DNA of 64,000 nucleotides, from assembly GCF_038051995.1 (NCBI RefSeq), contig NZ_CP150290.1, positions 1,599,501 through 1,663,500 of the forward strand, read 5' to 3'. Positions 25,463 to 33,777 of this stretch are shown piece after piece. The position numbers and the translations under genes are program-made. The stretch comes from Paenibacillus sp. FSL H8-0537. GTDB lineage: Bacteria > Bacillota > Bacilli > Paenibacillales > Paenibacillaceae. Every line of letters begins with the position of its first letter. Within the stretch, counting starts at the first letter, position 1. The notes beneath the pieces are model-generated. The model searched no databases. It was not told the origin of the DNA and saw only the letters and a program-made list of their open reading frames with translations.

Positions 25463-26443
25463 ATGGCTAAAATGGCTACAGCAAGCGTCTGCATTGTAAC
25501 CTACAATAGCGCTGCCGATATTGAAGCATGCTTACATGCCGTTCTTCATCAAACGCTTCAGCCAGAGCGCGTTGTTATTATTGACAATGCATCTACTGAC
25601 GGAACAAAAGCGATTGTGGAACGTTACGCAGCAGATAAAGGCTTAGAGGCAATCATCTGTTTTACAGCTAATACTGTAAATAACGGATTTGCAGGTGGTC
25701 AAAATCAAGCGATTCGGCAAACGGCTTCGCATTATGTACTCGTGCTCAACCCAGATGTGACGCTGGACCCAGCTTATTTGGCAGAGACGGTTTCTTATAT
25801 GGAAAGACATCCAGAGACAGGCAGTGTGACTGGCAAGCTGGTTTTAGGCTCAGACCACTCCATTATGGACAGTGCAGGCCTTGGTATGCGCCGTACACGT
25901 CAAGCCTATGATCTGGCTTCAGGGGAGCCTGCTGCGGAATGGAGCGAACTACGAGAGGTGTTCGGGGTCTCAGGAGCTGCGGCTGTGTACCGCACAGCTA
26001 TGATTCGTGGTATTCAAATTGACGGACAGTTTTTTGATGAGGACTATTTTGCCTATAAAGAGGATGTAGATGTGGCTTGGCGAGCGCAAAAGCTGGGTTG
26101 GAAATCTTATTATGTGCCATCGGCAAGCGCTTTGCATCATCGAGGCTGGAAGCAAGGCGGCAGGCGTTCTATTCCATTATTCATCCGCAGACATTCCTAT
26201 CAGAACCGCTGGTTTACGCTAATAAAAAATGAGCCCGTCAGCTGGCAATTACTTTGGCTGCTTCCGCTTCTCGCATTTGTTGAAGCATCGAAGCTTGTCT
26301 ATATCATTCTAAGAGAACCAGGCCTGCTGGGCTCTTGGCCAATTATTTTCGGAAAGCTGCCCGTTATGCTGGACAAGCGCAAGCAAGTGGAGCGTAAAGC
26401 TAAGGAAAATAGGCTCAGACAGACTGTTTATGGAAACAAGTAG
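25463..26443 (+). CDS. Family 2 glycosyltransferase, rhamnosyltransferase-like
   Basis: Cytoplasmic or membrane-associated GT-A enzyme. SVCIVTYNSAADIEACLHAVL opens the domain, IIDNASTDGT and NNGFAGGQNQAI follow, LVLNPDVTLDP is the metal site and YKEDVDVAWRAQKLGW the acceptor-side motif of WbbL-type rhamnosyltransferases. One hydrophobic stretch near residue 260 may tether it to the membrane. Position right after rmlACBD fits use of dTDP-rhamnose. The start is uncertain among GTG 25460, ATG 25463 and ATG 25472. Confidence 0.88.
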   Translation: MAKMATASVCIVTYNSAADIEACLHAVLHQTLQPERVVIIDNASTDGTKAIVERYAADKGLEAIICFTANTVNNGFAGGQNQAIRQTASHYVLVLNPDVTLDPAYLAETVSYMERHPETGSVTGKLVLGSDHSIMDSAGLGMRRTRQAYDLASGEPAAEWSELREVFGVSGAAAVYRTAMIRGIQIDGQFFDEDYFAYKEDVDVAWRAQKLGWKSYYVPSASALHHRGWKQGGRRSIPLFIRRHSYQNRWFTLIKNEPVSWQLLWLLPLLAFVEASKLVYIILREPGLLGSWPIIFGKLPVMLDKRKQVERKAKENRLRQTVYGNK

Positions 26444-26528
26444 AAGATCGCCCTTCATGGAAACATGTGGGGTTCTTTTTGCTTCCTTATTTTGATACAA
26501 TACTACTAGAGTCGAAAACTGATAGAAT

Positions 26529-27953
26529 GTGGGTGAAATTGCTGTTATGATCCGGCAAAACCAGAGGATATTGACCCAGTTGTATATGCTTGCGGATCTA
26601 TTATGTACGTTAATCGTATTTCTTGCCGCCTATTGGCTTAAATTTTATAGCGATTGGTTGACTCATGTGAATTCGATCCCTTTTTCCACCTATTTGGTAT
26701 GGGGTACCGTGTATTCCTTTTCTGCAATTGTGGTCGGATTTTATTTGCAATTTTATTCACCGAAACGACGTAAAAACTATTCTTATGAAATACTGAAAAT
26801 TATTCAAATTCAAACGATTAGTTTTCTGTTTTTGCTCAGTCTGTTTTACTTTACAGGGGAGATACATATTTCCCGGGAATTACTTTTAATCTTTTTCCTT
26901 ATGAATATTGTAGCGATAGCGCTGTATCGATATGTTGTGAAATCAATGCTGTTCTCCTTCCGTCGCCGTGGTTATAACAAGCGTTATGTGCTTATTGTTG
27001 GTGCAGGGTCGGTGGGGCGGAATTTTTATGAGAAATTGATTAGGCGTCCAGAGCTTGGATATGAAGCTGTCGGCTTTCTAGATGATTATCAGGGGGAGCA
27101 TACGAAGGAATTTCAGAACATGAAGCCGATTATCGGCTGTCTAGATGATCTTGAGGCGAAGCTGAATGAGCTTACGATTGATGAGGTTATTATAGCACTG
27201 CCGCTAGAAGCTCATAAGAAATATGCGCAAATTATTGAGACATGCGAGAAAACAGGTGTGAAGACACTGATTATACCGGACTTTTTCGATTTATTGCCGG
27301 CTAGGCCGTTTTTTGATAATTTTGCTGGTATTCCGCTCATTAATGTGCGGGATGTGCCGCTGGATGAGCTGAGCAATCGCGTGCTGAAGCGTGGATTTGA
27401 TATTATTTTTTCCTTAATCGCAATTATTCTGACTTCTCCTATTATGTTAGCTACGGTTATTGGAATTAAGCTGACCTCTCCTGGTCCGGTATTGTTTAAG
27501 CAGGAGCGGATGGGACTTGATCGCAAAAACTTTTTCATGTATAAATTCCGCTCGATGCGCGTATCGACTGGTGAGGTTTCCAATACGCAGTGGACGGTGG
27601 AAAATGATCCGCGCCGTACGAAATTTGGCAGCTTCCTGCGCCGCACGAGCCTTGATGAGCTTCCGCAGTTTTTCAATGTGCTGTTCGGGCATATGAGCGT
27701 CGTTGGGCCGCGGCCTGAGCGTCCGTATTTTGTCAGCCAGTTCAAAGAAGAAATTCCGAAGTATATGATCAAGCACCAGATTCGCCCTGGTATAACCGGC
27801 TGGGCACAGACGAATGGTCTGCGTGGCGATACGTCGATTGAAGAACGCATCGTCCATGATATTTTTTATATCGAGAACTGGACGTTTATATTGGATTTGA
27901 AAATTATCGTAATGACGATTGTGAGAGGGTTTGTCAATAAAAATGCTTACTGA
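26529..27953 (+). CDS. Undecaprenyl-phosphate sugar-1-phosphate transferase (WbaP/WsfP-type priming enzyme)
   Basis: Starts glycan assembly by moving a hexose-1-phosphate from its nucleotide carrier to undecaprenyl phosphate. N-terminal part: four or five hydrophobic segments (about residues 15-150); middle: a Rossmann-like CoA_binding_3 region with LIVGAGSVGRNFYEK; C-terminal bacterial sugar transferase domain from about 285 with GFDIIFSLIAII, PVLFKQERMGLDRK, MYKFRSMR, LDELPQFFNVL and VVGPRPERP, all intact. The N-terminal segments make it the full PHPT type, as WsfP in P. alvei, where it starts the S-layer glycan. The start may be GTG 26529 or ATG 26547. Confidence 0.93.
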   Translation: MGEIAVMIRQNQRILTQLYMLADLLCTLIVFLAAYWLKFYSDWLTHVNSIPFSTYLVWGTVYSFSAIVVGFYLQFYSPKRRKNYSYEILKIIQIQTISFLFLLSLFYFTGEIHISRELLLIFFLMNIVAIALYRYVVKSMLFSFRRRGYNKRYVLIVGAGSVGRNFYEKLIRRPELGYEAVGFLDDYQGEHTKEFQNMKPIIGCLDDLEAKLNELTIDEVIIALPLEAHKKYAQIIETCEKTGVKTLIIPDFFDLLPARPFFDNFAGIPLINVRDVPLDELSNRVLKRGFDIIFSLIAIILTSPIMLATVIGIKLTSPGPVLFKQERMGLDRKNFFMYKFRSMRVSTGEVSNTQWTVENDPRRTKFGSFLRRTSLDELPQFFNVLFGHMSVVGPRPERPYFVSQFKEEIPKYMIKHQIRPGITGWAQTNGLRGDTSIEERIVHDIFYIENWTFILDLKIIVMTIVRGFVNKNAY

Positions 27954-28923
27954 CCGCAGTACGGATGTGAAAGTATCAGTTATCATACCAACGTTAAATG
28001 CGGGGGCGGGATTGGTTGATCAGGTGGAGCGGCTGAAAAAACAGACGCTGCGTCCCTACGAAATTATAATAATGGACTCTTCCTCAGACGATGGTACAGT
28101 GGAACGGGCACGCAAGCTGGGCACGCGGGTGCTGTCCGTTCAGCGCAGCGAGTTTGACCATGGTGGAACTCGTAATTCGGCGGCAGCTCAAGCGAAAGGT
28201 GATTTTTTCGTATTTATGACGCAGGACGCGCTTCCTTATGATGACTATGTGCTCGAAAAGCTGATCCAGCCGCTGCTGTCAGACGAGAGAACGGCCTGCT
28301 CTTATGCAAGACAGATCCCTTATCCACATGCAGGCATACTAGAACGGCTTGCAAGGGAATCGAACTATCCACAAGAGTCGCGTTTGAAATCTAAAGCGGA
28401 TATTGACCAAATGGGCATCCAGACGTTTATTTGCTCAAATGTGTGTGCGGCGTATCGGAGGGAAACCTTTTATGAGATGGGCAGCTTTGCGGAGCCTGTT
28501 ATCTTTAATGAGGATATGTTTATGGCTGCTACCTGTGTCATGAACGGCTATAATATTGCTTATGCTGCCGAAGCAGGCGTATATCACTCCCATGATTATA
28601 CGGTGCTGCAGCAGTTCAGGCGTTTTTTTGACAATGGGGTGTCCATGTGCCGAAATGAATGGATTATACCTTACAGCAAGGTGGGAAAACCTGGTTTCAA
28701 GCTTGTAAAGACCCAGCTCAAATGCTTGCTGAAAGAACGGCGCTATCATTTGATTCCTGTACTTGTTGCGGAATCGGCTGCGAAGCTTATTGGCTATAAG
28801 CTCGGGATTAAGCATAAGCGGCTTCCATTATTTTTGTGCCGGCATTTCAGTATGCATAAGCTGATATGGGATCGGATGCACAGGGTAAACGATTCTTCGG
28901 CAACTATGAAGCGTACGGGCTAG
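27931..28923 (+). CDS. Family 2 glycosyltransferase
   Basis: GT-A enzyme of about 330 residues, the last gene of the glycan operon. SVIIPTLNAGAGL and IIMDSSSDDGT form the nucleotide site, RSEFDHGGTRNSAA is a motif seen in rhamnosyl-type GT2 enzymes, FMTQDALPYDD stands at the metal site and FNEDMFMAA further on. It overlaps the priming transferase by 23 bases. TTG 27931 and ATG 27943 are both possible starts, with GAGAGGG just upstream. It may add the sugar after the primer, or a rhamnose; neither can be told from sequence. Confidence 0.88.
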   Translation: MSIKMLTDRSTDVKVSVIIPTLNAGAGLVDQVERLKKQTLRPYEIIIMDSSSDDGTVERARKLGTRVLSVQRSEFDHGGTRNSAAAQAKGDFFVFMTQDALPYDDYVLEKLIQPLLSDERTACSYARQIPYPHAGILERLARESNYPQESRLKSKADIDQMGIQTFICSNVCAAYRRETFYEMGSFAEPVIFNEDMFMAATCVMNGYNIAYAAEAGVYHSHDYTVLQQFRRFFDNGVSMCRNEWIIPYSKVGKPGFKLVKTQLKCLLKERRYHLIPVLVAESAAKLIGYKLGIKHKRLPLFLCRHFSMHKLIWDRMHRVNDSSATMKRTG

Positions 28924-28969
28924 CTTCAGGCATTATTTTTTCAGAATACTAAAGATATGAAATCATTCG

Positions 28970-29013
28970 AAGCATGTCACCCGGTTAAGGTAATCGGGCT
29001 GGCATGCTTTTTA
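28970..29013 (+). terminator. Terminator of the glycan operon
   Basis: AAGCATG (28970-28976) pairs with CATGCTT (29003-29009), with an inner CCCG/CGGG pairing, followed by a T run. It ends the long plus-strand operon. Confidence 0.8.
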
Positions 29014-29139
29014 TATGTACTACAATGGTTTGCCCCGTTTAACTTGAGCAAATGTACGCATAAGGATACCTTGAACCGCCGACACTAAAACAGCAAGTTT
29101 ACAAAGGCAGGTTATGTGGCAGATGCAAGGGGGACCAAC

Positions 29140-30585
29140 ATGTCCGTTTGGTTGATTATAATAGCCCTGACCATCGTTCTAGGGCTTTATTTACTGCAAT
29201 TTGTATTTATCTTCGCCATGGAATATCGCAGGCCTGCACGCTTAGCGGCCTGGCTGACGATTACGATGCTGCTGCCGATTTTGGGAATTGTGCTTTACCT
29301 GCTGCTCGCACGGCCAGTGAATCGCCAAAGCAGCCATACACATAAACGGCTCGCTCAAGAGAAGCTGCTATTTGCGGGGGAGCTAACGTTTAATGCGCAA
29401 AACTTTACCGATTTGCTGGGAAGTCCAGAGCTGGGTGGGCAAGAACAGCTTTTCCGGCTGTTGACGGCTTCGAAGGGGCACTGTATTACGCTGCGCAACA
29501 AAGTCCATGTGCTGCAAAATGGGCAGGATACCTACGAAGCGATTTTGGCGGCGATTAGCCGGGCTAAGAGCTATATTCATCTCGATTATTATACGATACG
29601 AGATGATGGAATCGGACAGCGCTTCAAGCAAGCTTTAATCGAGCGGGTAAAGGCGGGGGTAGAGGTTCGCGTGCTGTATGACGGCATCGGCAGTATGAAT
29701 ATAAGCCAAGCCTATATTCACGAGCTTGCTGCTGCTGGCATTCAGACAAGCTGTTTTTTGCCGCCGCGCCATGCATGGTACGAGCGGAGGCTGAACAACC
29801 GCAATCACAGTAAAATCGCAGTCATCGACGGCATAATCGGCTTCGTTGGAGGCATTAATATAGGCGATGAGTATTTAGGGGGGAATCCGAAGCTTGGATT
29901 TTGGCGGGATACCCATCTGCAGCTGGAGGGAGATGCGGTTTATTTTTTGCAGCAGCTGTTCAGGAGCGATTGGGCTTTCGCTGCACATGAGGAGCTGGAC
30001 GATGAACGTTATATGCCTAGGCATCATTGCGACGGCCATAATCCGGTACTCATTACGCCCGGAGGCCCCGATCAAATCGGGGAGCCGATATTGGAATCAG
30101 TCGTCGCTTCGGTAATGGCAGCGAAAGAAAGCATCTGCTTGTCGACGCCCTATTTTATACCCGATCCAGGGCTGCTGATGGCGCTTCGGGTAGCTGCGCT
30201 GAGCGGCGTCGATGTACGAATCATTATTCCGGGCAAAGGTGATTCACAGCTTGTATTGTGGGCTACGCTGTCTTATGTAGAGCCGCTGCTTAAGGCAGGA
30301 ATTAAGGTTTTTCGCTATCGAAAAGGCTTTATACATGCCAAGGTGCTCATCATTGATCGCATGCTGGCGTCAGTAGGAACGGCGAATATGGACATGCGCA
30401 GCTTCTACAACAATTATGAGCAAAATGCGCTTTTATTTGATCCCGGCTCGATTGCACAGCTGAAGAGGGATTTTCGGCAGGATGAGCAAGACAGCGATGA
30501 GCTGAGCTTGGCTGAGTTTACGAAACGCCCTGCTAAGCAAAAGATGGCGGAAGCCGCGGCGCATATGCTGTCCCCGTTGTTGTAG
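29140..30585 (+). CDS. cls: Cardiolipin synthase (phospholipase D family)
   Basis: Condenses phosphatidylglycerol molecules to cardiolipin at the membrane. Two N-terminal membrane segments (about 3-22 and 32-52) precede two PLD domains, each with an intact HKD motif: NHSKIAVIDG at about residue 220 and IHAKVLIIDR at about 400, with the downstream GGINIGDEY and GTANMDMRS blocks. ATG at 29140 is chosen because AAGGGGG lies 7-13 bases before it; an upstream GTG frame adds eight unrelated residues. Length (481) is standard. Confidence 0.93.
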   Translation: MSVWLIIIALTIVLGLYLLQFVFIFAMEYRRPARLAAWLTITMLLPILGIVLYLLLARPVNRQSSHTHKRLAQEKLLFAGELTFNAQNFTDLLGSPELGGQEQLFRLLTASKGHCITLRNKVHVLQNGQDTYEAILAAISRAKSYIHLDYYTIRDDGIGQRFKQALIERVKAGVEVRVLYDGIGSMNISQAYIHELAAAGIQTSCFLPPRHAWYERRLNNRNHSKIAVIDGIIGFVGGINIGDEYLGGNPKLGFWRDTHLQLEGDAVYFLQQLFRSDWAFAAHEELDDERYMPRHHCDGHNPVLITPGGPDQIGEPILESVVASVMAAKESICLSTPYFIPDPGLLMALRVAALSGVDVRIIIPGKGDSQLVLWATLSYVEPLLKAGIKVFRYRKGFIHAKVLIIDRMLASVGTANMDMRSFYNNYEQNALLFDPGSIAQLKRDFRQDEQDSDELSLAEFTKRPAKQKMAEAAAHMLSPLL

Positions 30586-30673
30586 CTGCTCTTTATTGAT
30601 GAATGAAACAGCTGTGGTCTGGGCATATTTTGCAAGTAGGCTAGCAGAACGTATGATGGAAGGAGGGAAAACG

Positions 30674-30880
30674 ATGGCAGATGGAAATGAACAGCCGACA
30701 ATCGAAGATCAGAATGCGGTAGCGAATGCTGGCGTTGATGCCGAGCACGAAGGGCGCTCCGATTATTTTATGGATATCGACCGTATGGTGAACGAAGGGC
30801 TCGGAGGAGGCAATGTAACGCCTCATAATGGCCTTATTGATGAATCGACGACCGATACGATGGAGGAAGAAGGAAGATAG
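30674..30880 (+). CDS. Small acidic protein, unknown function
   Basis: A 68-residue, strongly acidic protein without cysteines or hydrophobic segments, not recognised. ATG at 30674 has AAGGAGGG 6 bases before it. The C-terminal part (GLGGGNVTPHNGLIDESTTDTM) looks structured by turns. It is 25 bases upstream of the spore protein sspH, each with its own strong ribosome site, so the two may be expressed together, possibly late in sporulation; that is inference from position. Confidence 0.65.
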   Translation: MADGNEQPTIEDQNAVANAGVDAEHEGRSDYFMDIDRMVNEGLGGGNVTPHNGLIDESTTDTMEEEGR

Positions 30881-30905
30881 CAATCAAGCAAAAGGAGGGA
30901 ACCTA

Positions 30906-31085
30906 ATGGACGCTTCGCGCGCCAAGCAAATTTATGATTCATCACAAACCATTGCCGTACAGCTCGATGGCAAATCCGTCTGGATTGAGCATGTGGATAT
31001 AGCTAATAATATGGCGACTGTACAGGTTGGCTCCAATCCATTAAATACGGAGACCGTTTCATTGGAACGGCTAAGGGAAGAGTAG
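30906..31085 (+). CDS. sspH: H-type small acid-soluble spore protein
   Basis: Small protein packed into the spore core. The 59 residues align with the SspH pattern throughout: MDASRAKQIYDSS at the start, KSVWIEHVD in the middle, ATVQVGSNPLNTETV and a final LERLREE. The start follows AAAGGAGGGAACC. A longer frame from 30828 overlaps the preceding gene and is not part of the family. It marks the host as an endospore former. Confidence 0.9.
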   Translation: MDASRAKQIYDSSQTIAVQLDGKSVWIEHVDIANNMATVQVGSNPLNTETVSLERLREE

Positions 31086-31125
31086 CCGCGGCTGCAAGCT
31101 GTGCGTTCTTAACAAAAGCGTGAAG

Positions 31126-31172
31126 AGCAGGGTATTTCGGAGAGGCTGATTGCCTGCAGATGATACCCTGCT
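31126..31172. terminator. Terminator between convergent sspH and a hypothetical gene
   Basis: AGCAGGGTAT (31126-31135) pairs perfectly with ATACCCTGCT (31163-31172); TCTTTTCG follows on the plus side. Probably serves sspH and perhaps also the minus-strand gene ending at 31188. Confidence 0.7.
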
Positions 31173-31187
31173 TCTTTTCGTATGCCC

Positions 31188-31499
31188 TTACCCGCCAAAT
31201 GATTCACGAAACGCTTCGCTAAGCTTTGCTTGATCCGTCTCCCATAGCTCGGCGATTTCTGCGGAGACGTTCTCATCCCACCAATCGGCGAGCAGCTTGC
31301 GATTGCTTTTATGCTCGTGAATCCACAGCAGATGGACAGCCACCTTTTTAAAATATAAATTTTCCGCCTGATCATGCTTTTCTTTGGACACCCACAGTTT
31401 CAAACGTTTGGCCGTACGGTACAGCTCATTGCTGCAGGCACGCCTTATTTTACGAGCGGTAGGAAGGTTTGAATCATGCTTCTGGGCAGTAGGCTTCAT
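31188..31499 (-). CDS. Conserved-looking hypothetical protein
   Basis: A 103-residue, soluble, basic N-terminal/acidic C-terminal protein rich in Lys, Glu and Trp; the family is not recognised. The ATG at 31499 is preceded by GAGAGGAG about 10 bases upstream, and the gene fills the gap between sspH and the DedA gene without overlapping either. Predicted mostly helical from residue composition. No catalytic motif is visible. Confidence 0.65.
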   Translation of the reverse strand: MKPTAQKHDSNLPTARKIRRACSNELYRTAKRLKLWVSKEKHDQAENLYFKKVAVHLLWIHEHKSNRKLLADWWDENVSAEIAELWETDQAKLSEAFRESFGG

Positions 31500-31643
31500 G
31501 GCTAACCGGCTCCTCTCTATCCTCTATATGTATGCTTCCGACTGTATGATCGTCACCTGCATCGTTTCGACTGGATGAGCCTTCCTTCCGTGTGGTAGAA
31601 TAACAGACGAAGCAGTAGTTTAGAGAGGATGTGAGAGGCAAGC

Positions 31644-32255
31644 GTGATGGATAGGATTTCGGAGATTTTGCATGCACTGCTCTTATGGATTGAAAGCCTT
31701 GGCTACTTTGGCATTTTGATCGGTTTGCTGATGGAGGTCATTCCAAGTGAGATCGTGCTCGGTTTTGGCGGCTACTTGGTGTACAAAGGCGAAATTTCCT
31801 ACGCAGGCGCCGTCTTTTTTGGGACGCTTGGCGCGGTTGGGCAAAATTGGATCTTGTATGCATTCGGAAGATACGGGGGACGTCCCCTGGTGGAGAAATA
31901 CGGAAAGTATATTAAGATTAAAAAGAAGCATGTCGATCTTGCCGAAGAATGGTTCAAAAAATATGGCTCCGGCATTGTGTTTACAGCACGTTTCGTTCCC
32001 GTTATGCGTCAGGTCATCTCGATTCCCGCAGGCATGGCGAAAATGAATTTTTGGCTATTTACTATTCTTACCGCAGCAGCATCCCTGCCATGGGCGCTAT
32101 TGTTCGTCTATTTGGGCTTCTCGCTTGGCGAAAATTGGGAAAATATTCATGAGCAATCAAAGGATTATGTGCTTCCGGCTATTATTCTTGCCGTATTGTT
32201 GATCATTATTTATTCGCTTTATAAAATTAGAAAATCACGTAAAAAATCGGTTTAA
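31644..32255 (+). CDS. DedA family membrane protein
   Basis: DedA proteins are membrane carriers; some family members recycle undecaprenyl phosphate or other lipids. The 203 residues carry the family blocks: YFGILIGLLMEVIPSEIVLGFGGYL, FGRYGGRPLVEKYGK, and FTARFVPVMRQVISIPAGMAKM (the conserved FxRFxPxxR...aG core). Four to five hydrophobic segments and a basic C-terminus. GTG 31644 or ATG 31647, both served by GAGAGG. In a cell with a large polyprenyl-linked glycan pathway a lipid-carrier role would make sense, but this is not shown. Confidence 0.9.
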   Translation: MMDRISEILHALLLWIESLGYFGILIGLLMEVIPSEIVLGFGGYLVYKGEISYAGAVFFGTLGAVGQNWILYAFGRYGGRPLVEKYGKYIKIKKKHVDLAEEWFKKYGSGIVFTARFVPVMRQVISIPAGMAKMNFWLFTILTAAASLPWALLFVYLGFSLGENWENIHEQSKDYVLPAIILAVLLIIIYSLYKIRKSRKKSV

Positions 32256-32314
32256 TGCAGCCTGACACACATGGCTTTACAATACATATAACAGAAGAAA
32301 GAGGGTAAATGAAT

Positions 32315-32881
32315 ATGAGCAAAAGCGTAGCAGAAAAATTGAACAAAGGCATCAGCCCGCAGCAATTCATCGACGGCATGGACAAAAATAAAGAGGCTTT
32401 TCAAGACTGGTACAACCAGTTTGCTTGGACGGATGAAAGCGATCGTGAATATTTCGAATCACTAAATAACCGTGACGATTTGCGCGTCTTGATTTTGATG
32501 GCGGAATGGTGCGGAGATGTCATTCGCAATATTCCAGTTGTATTCCGTGCGCTTGAAAATAGCGGCGTTCCAACAGAGGTGCTCATTATGGAGGAGCATC
32601 TCGATACGATGGAGCAGTTTTTGACGATGGGCGGCCGTGCCGTGCCGATTGTGATTATTGCAGATACGGGCGGCCATGTGCTTGGACAATGGGGACCGCG
32701 TCCTAAGCATGTTCAAGAAGCGATGACAGCGTTCAAGCTGGAAAATCCAGACCGTGAAGCAGCGGATTATCAAGAGAAGCTTGGACTTGTCCGCCAGGAA
32801 ATGGGCCGCCGTTATGGCGAAGGCACAGGCTATCATTCGGTTATTGTGAAGGAACTGCGCGACCTGCTGGAGTCGTTCTAA
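32315..32881 (+). CDS. Thioredoxin-fold protein with single-Cys WCGD motif
   Basis: About 188 residues with a thioredoxin-like core: RVLILMAEWCGDVIRNIPVV, VLIMEEHLDTM and the cis-proline segment GRAVPIVIIADTGG. The active site is WCGDVIR, so the second cysteine of CxxC is absent, which argues against dithiol oxidoreductase chemistry. ATG 32315 has GAGGG nine bases upstream. It is followed after 20 bases by a metallo-beta-lactamase-fold gene on the same strand. Function unknown. Confidence 0.82.
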   Translation: MSKSVAEKLNKGISPQQFIDGMDKNKEAFQDWYNQFAWTDESDREYFESLNNRDDLRVLILMAEWCGDVIRNIPVVFRALENSGVPTEVLIMEEHLDTMEQFLTMGGRAVPIVIIADTGGHVLGQWGPRPKHVQEAMTAFKLENPDREAADYQEKLGLVRQEMGRRYGEGTGYHSVIVKELRDLLESF

Positions 32882-32901
32882 ATAGGAGAATAGGAGCATT
32901 G

Positions 32902-33549
32902 ATGATGAGTGAAATGCGAGTTGAGTCATTTGCGCTGGGGCCTCTCCAGACGAACTGCTACCTGCTCACGGTAAAGGATGAGGAAACAGGCAAGGAACGT
33001 GGCCTCATCATTGACCCGGGCATGAACCCTAAGGGTCTGCTGAAGCGGATTGCGGATACGCATATTGAGGCGATTTTGCTTACCCATGCCCATTTCGATC
33101 ATATGGGCGGTGTGGACGAGGTTCGCAAAGCGGCAGGCTGCCCGGTTTATATCCACGATCTGGAGGCCGACTGGCTGACGGATGCTGGGAAAAATGGTTC
33201 TTTGCGCTGGCAGGAGGTAACGCCGCCGCTGACGACCGATCCAGCGGAATATGCGCTGGATGAAGGGATGACGCTGGAGCTGCTGGGCGAGAAATTCCGC
33301 GTCATGCATACGCCAGGACATTCGCCAGGCAGCGTAAGCTTCCTGCGCGGCAGCGATCTTTTTTCCGGCGACGTGCTGTTCAGGCTCTCCGTAGGACGTA
33401 CCGACCTGCCGGGCAGTCGCGAGCGGGATTTATACGATTCCATTCAGGGCAAGCTTTACAAGCTGCCTGATGAGGTCAAAGTTTATCCGGGACATGGTCC
33501 GCGAACGTCGATTGGCTTTGAGAAGGCGAATAACCCGTTTACGCGCTAA
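32902..33549 (+). CDS. Metallo-beta-lactamase-fold hydrolase (glyoxalase II-like, YqgX type)
   Basis: Metal-dependent hydrolase, probably on thioesters or similar. Zinc ligands are seen in THAHFDHMGG (about residues 54-63), HTPGHSPGS (about 134-142), the FSGDVLF Asp and VYPGHGP near the C-terminus. Length of 215 matches the YqgX/GloB-like group. FALGPLQTNCYLL is the usual N-terminus of this group. ATG 32902 or 32905, with TAGGAG just upstream. It follows the thioredoxin-like gene by 20 bases, so the pair is likely one transcript. Confidence 0.9.
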   Translation: MMSEMRVESFALGPLQTNCYLLTVKDEETGKERGLIIDPGMNPKGLLKRIADTHIEAILLTHAHFDHMGGVDEVRKAAGCPVYIHDLEADWLTDAGKNGSLRWQEVTPPLTTDPAEYALDEGMTLELLGEKFRVMHTPGHSPGSVSFLRGSDLFSGDVLFRLSVGRTDLPGSRERDLYDSIQGKLYKLPDEVKVYPGHGPRTSIGFEKANNPFTR

Positions 33550-33584
33550 TTGTTTAAGCAAGAACGATGAGAGAGGCAATATAA

Positions 33585-33628
33585 CCGTCAGCCAGCGTGG
33601 CATTAGCCGCTTGCGGCTGGCGGTTTTT
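33585..33628 (+). terminator. Intrinsic terminator before tex
   Basis: CCGTCAGCC (33585-33593) pairs with GGCTGGCGG (33615-33623) with one G-T pair, an inner AGCCGC/GCGGCT alternative exists, and TTTTT follows. Confidence 0.75.
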
Positions 33629-33777
33629 GTGCTGCCTGAGGAAGGTATGCAGGCTCAAGCAGCATATAAGGAGCAATGATTTTGAACACGTGCCCAACAT
33701 AATGGTAAAATAGGGAGAAGCCCGCCTGCGGCAAAATAAGCAGGCTATGAAAATGCAAAAAGGACGGTGCGTAACGC

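Noticed and set aside
27212..27986. Long minus-strand frames inside the priming transferase gene
   Set aside because: They are antisense shadows of a gene with clear family motifs.
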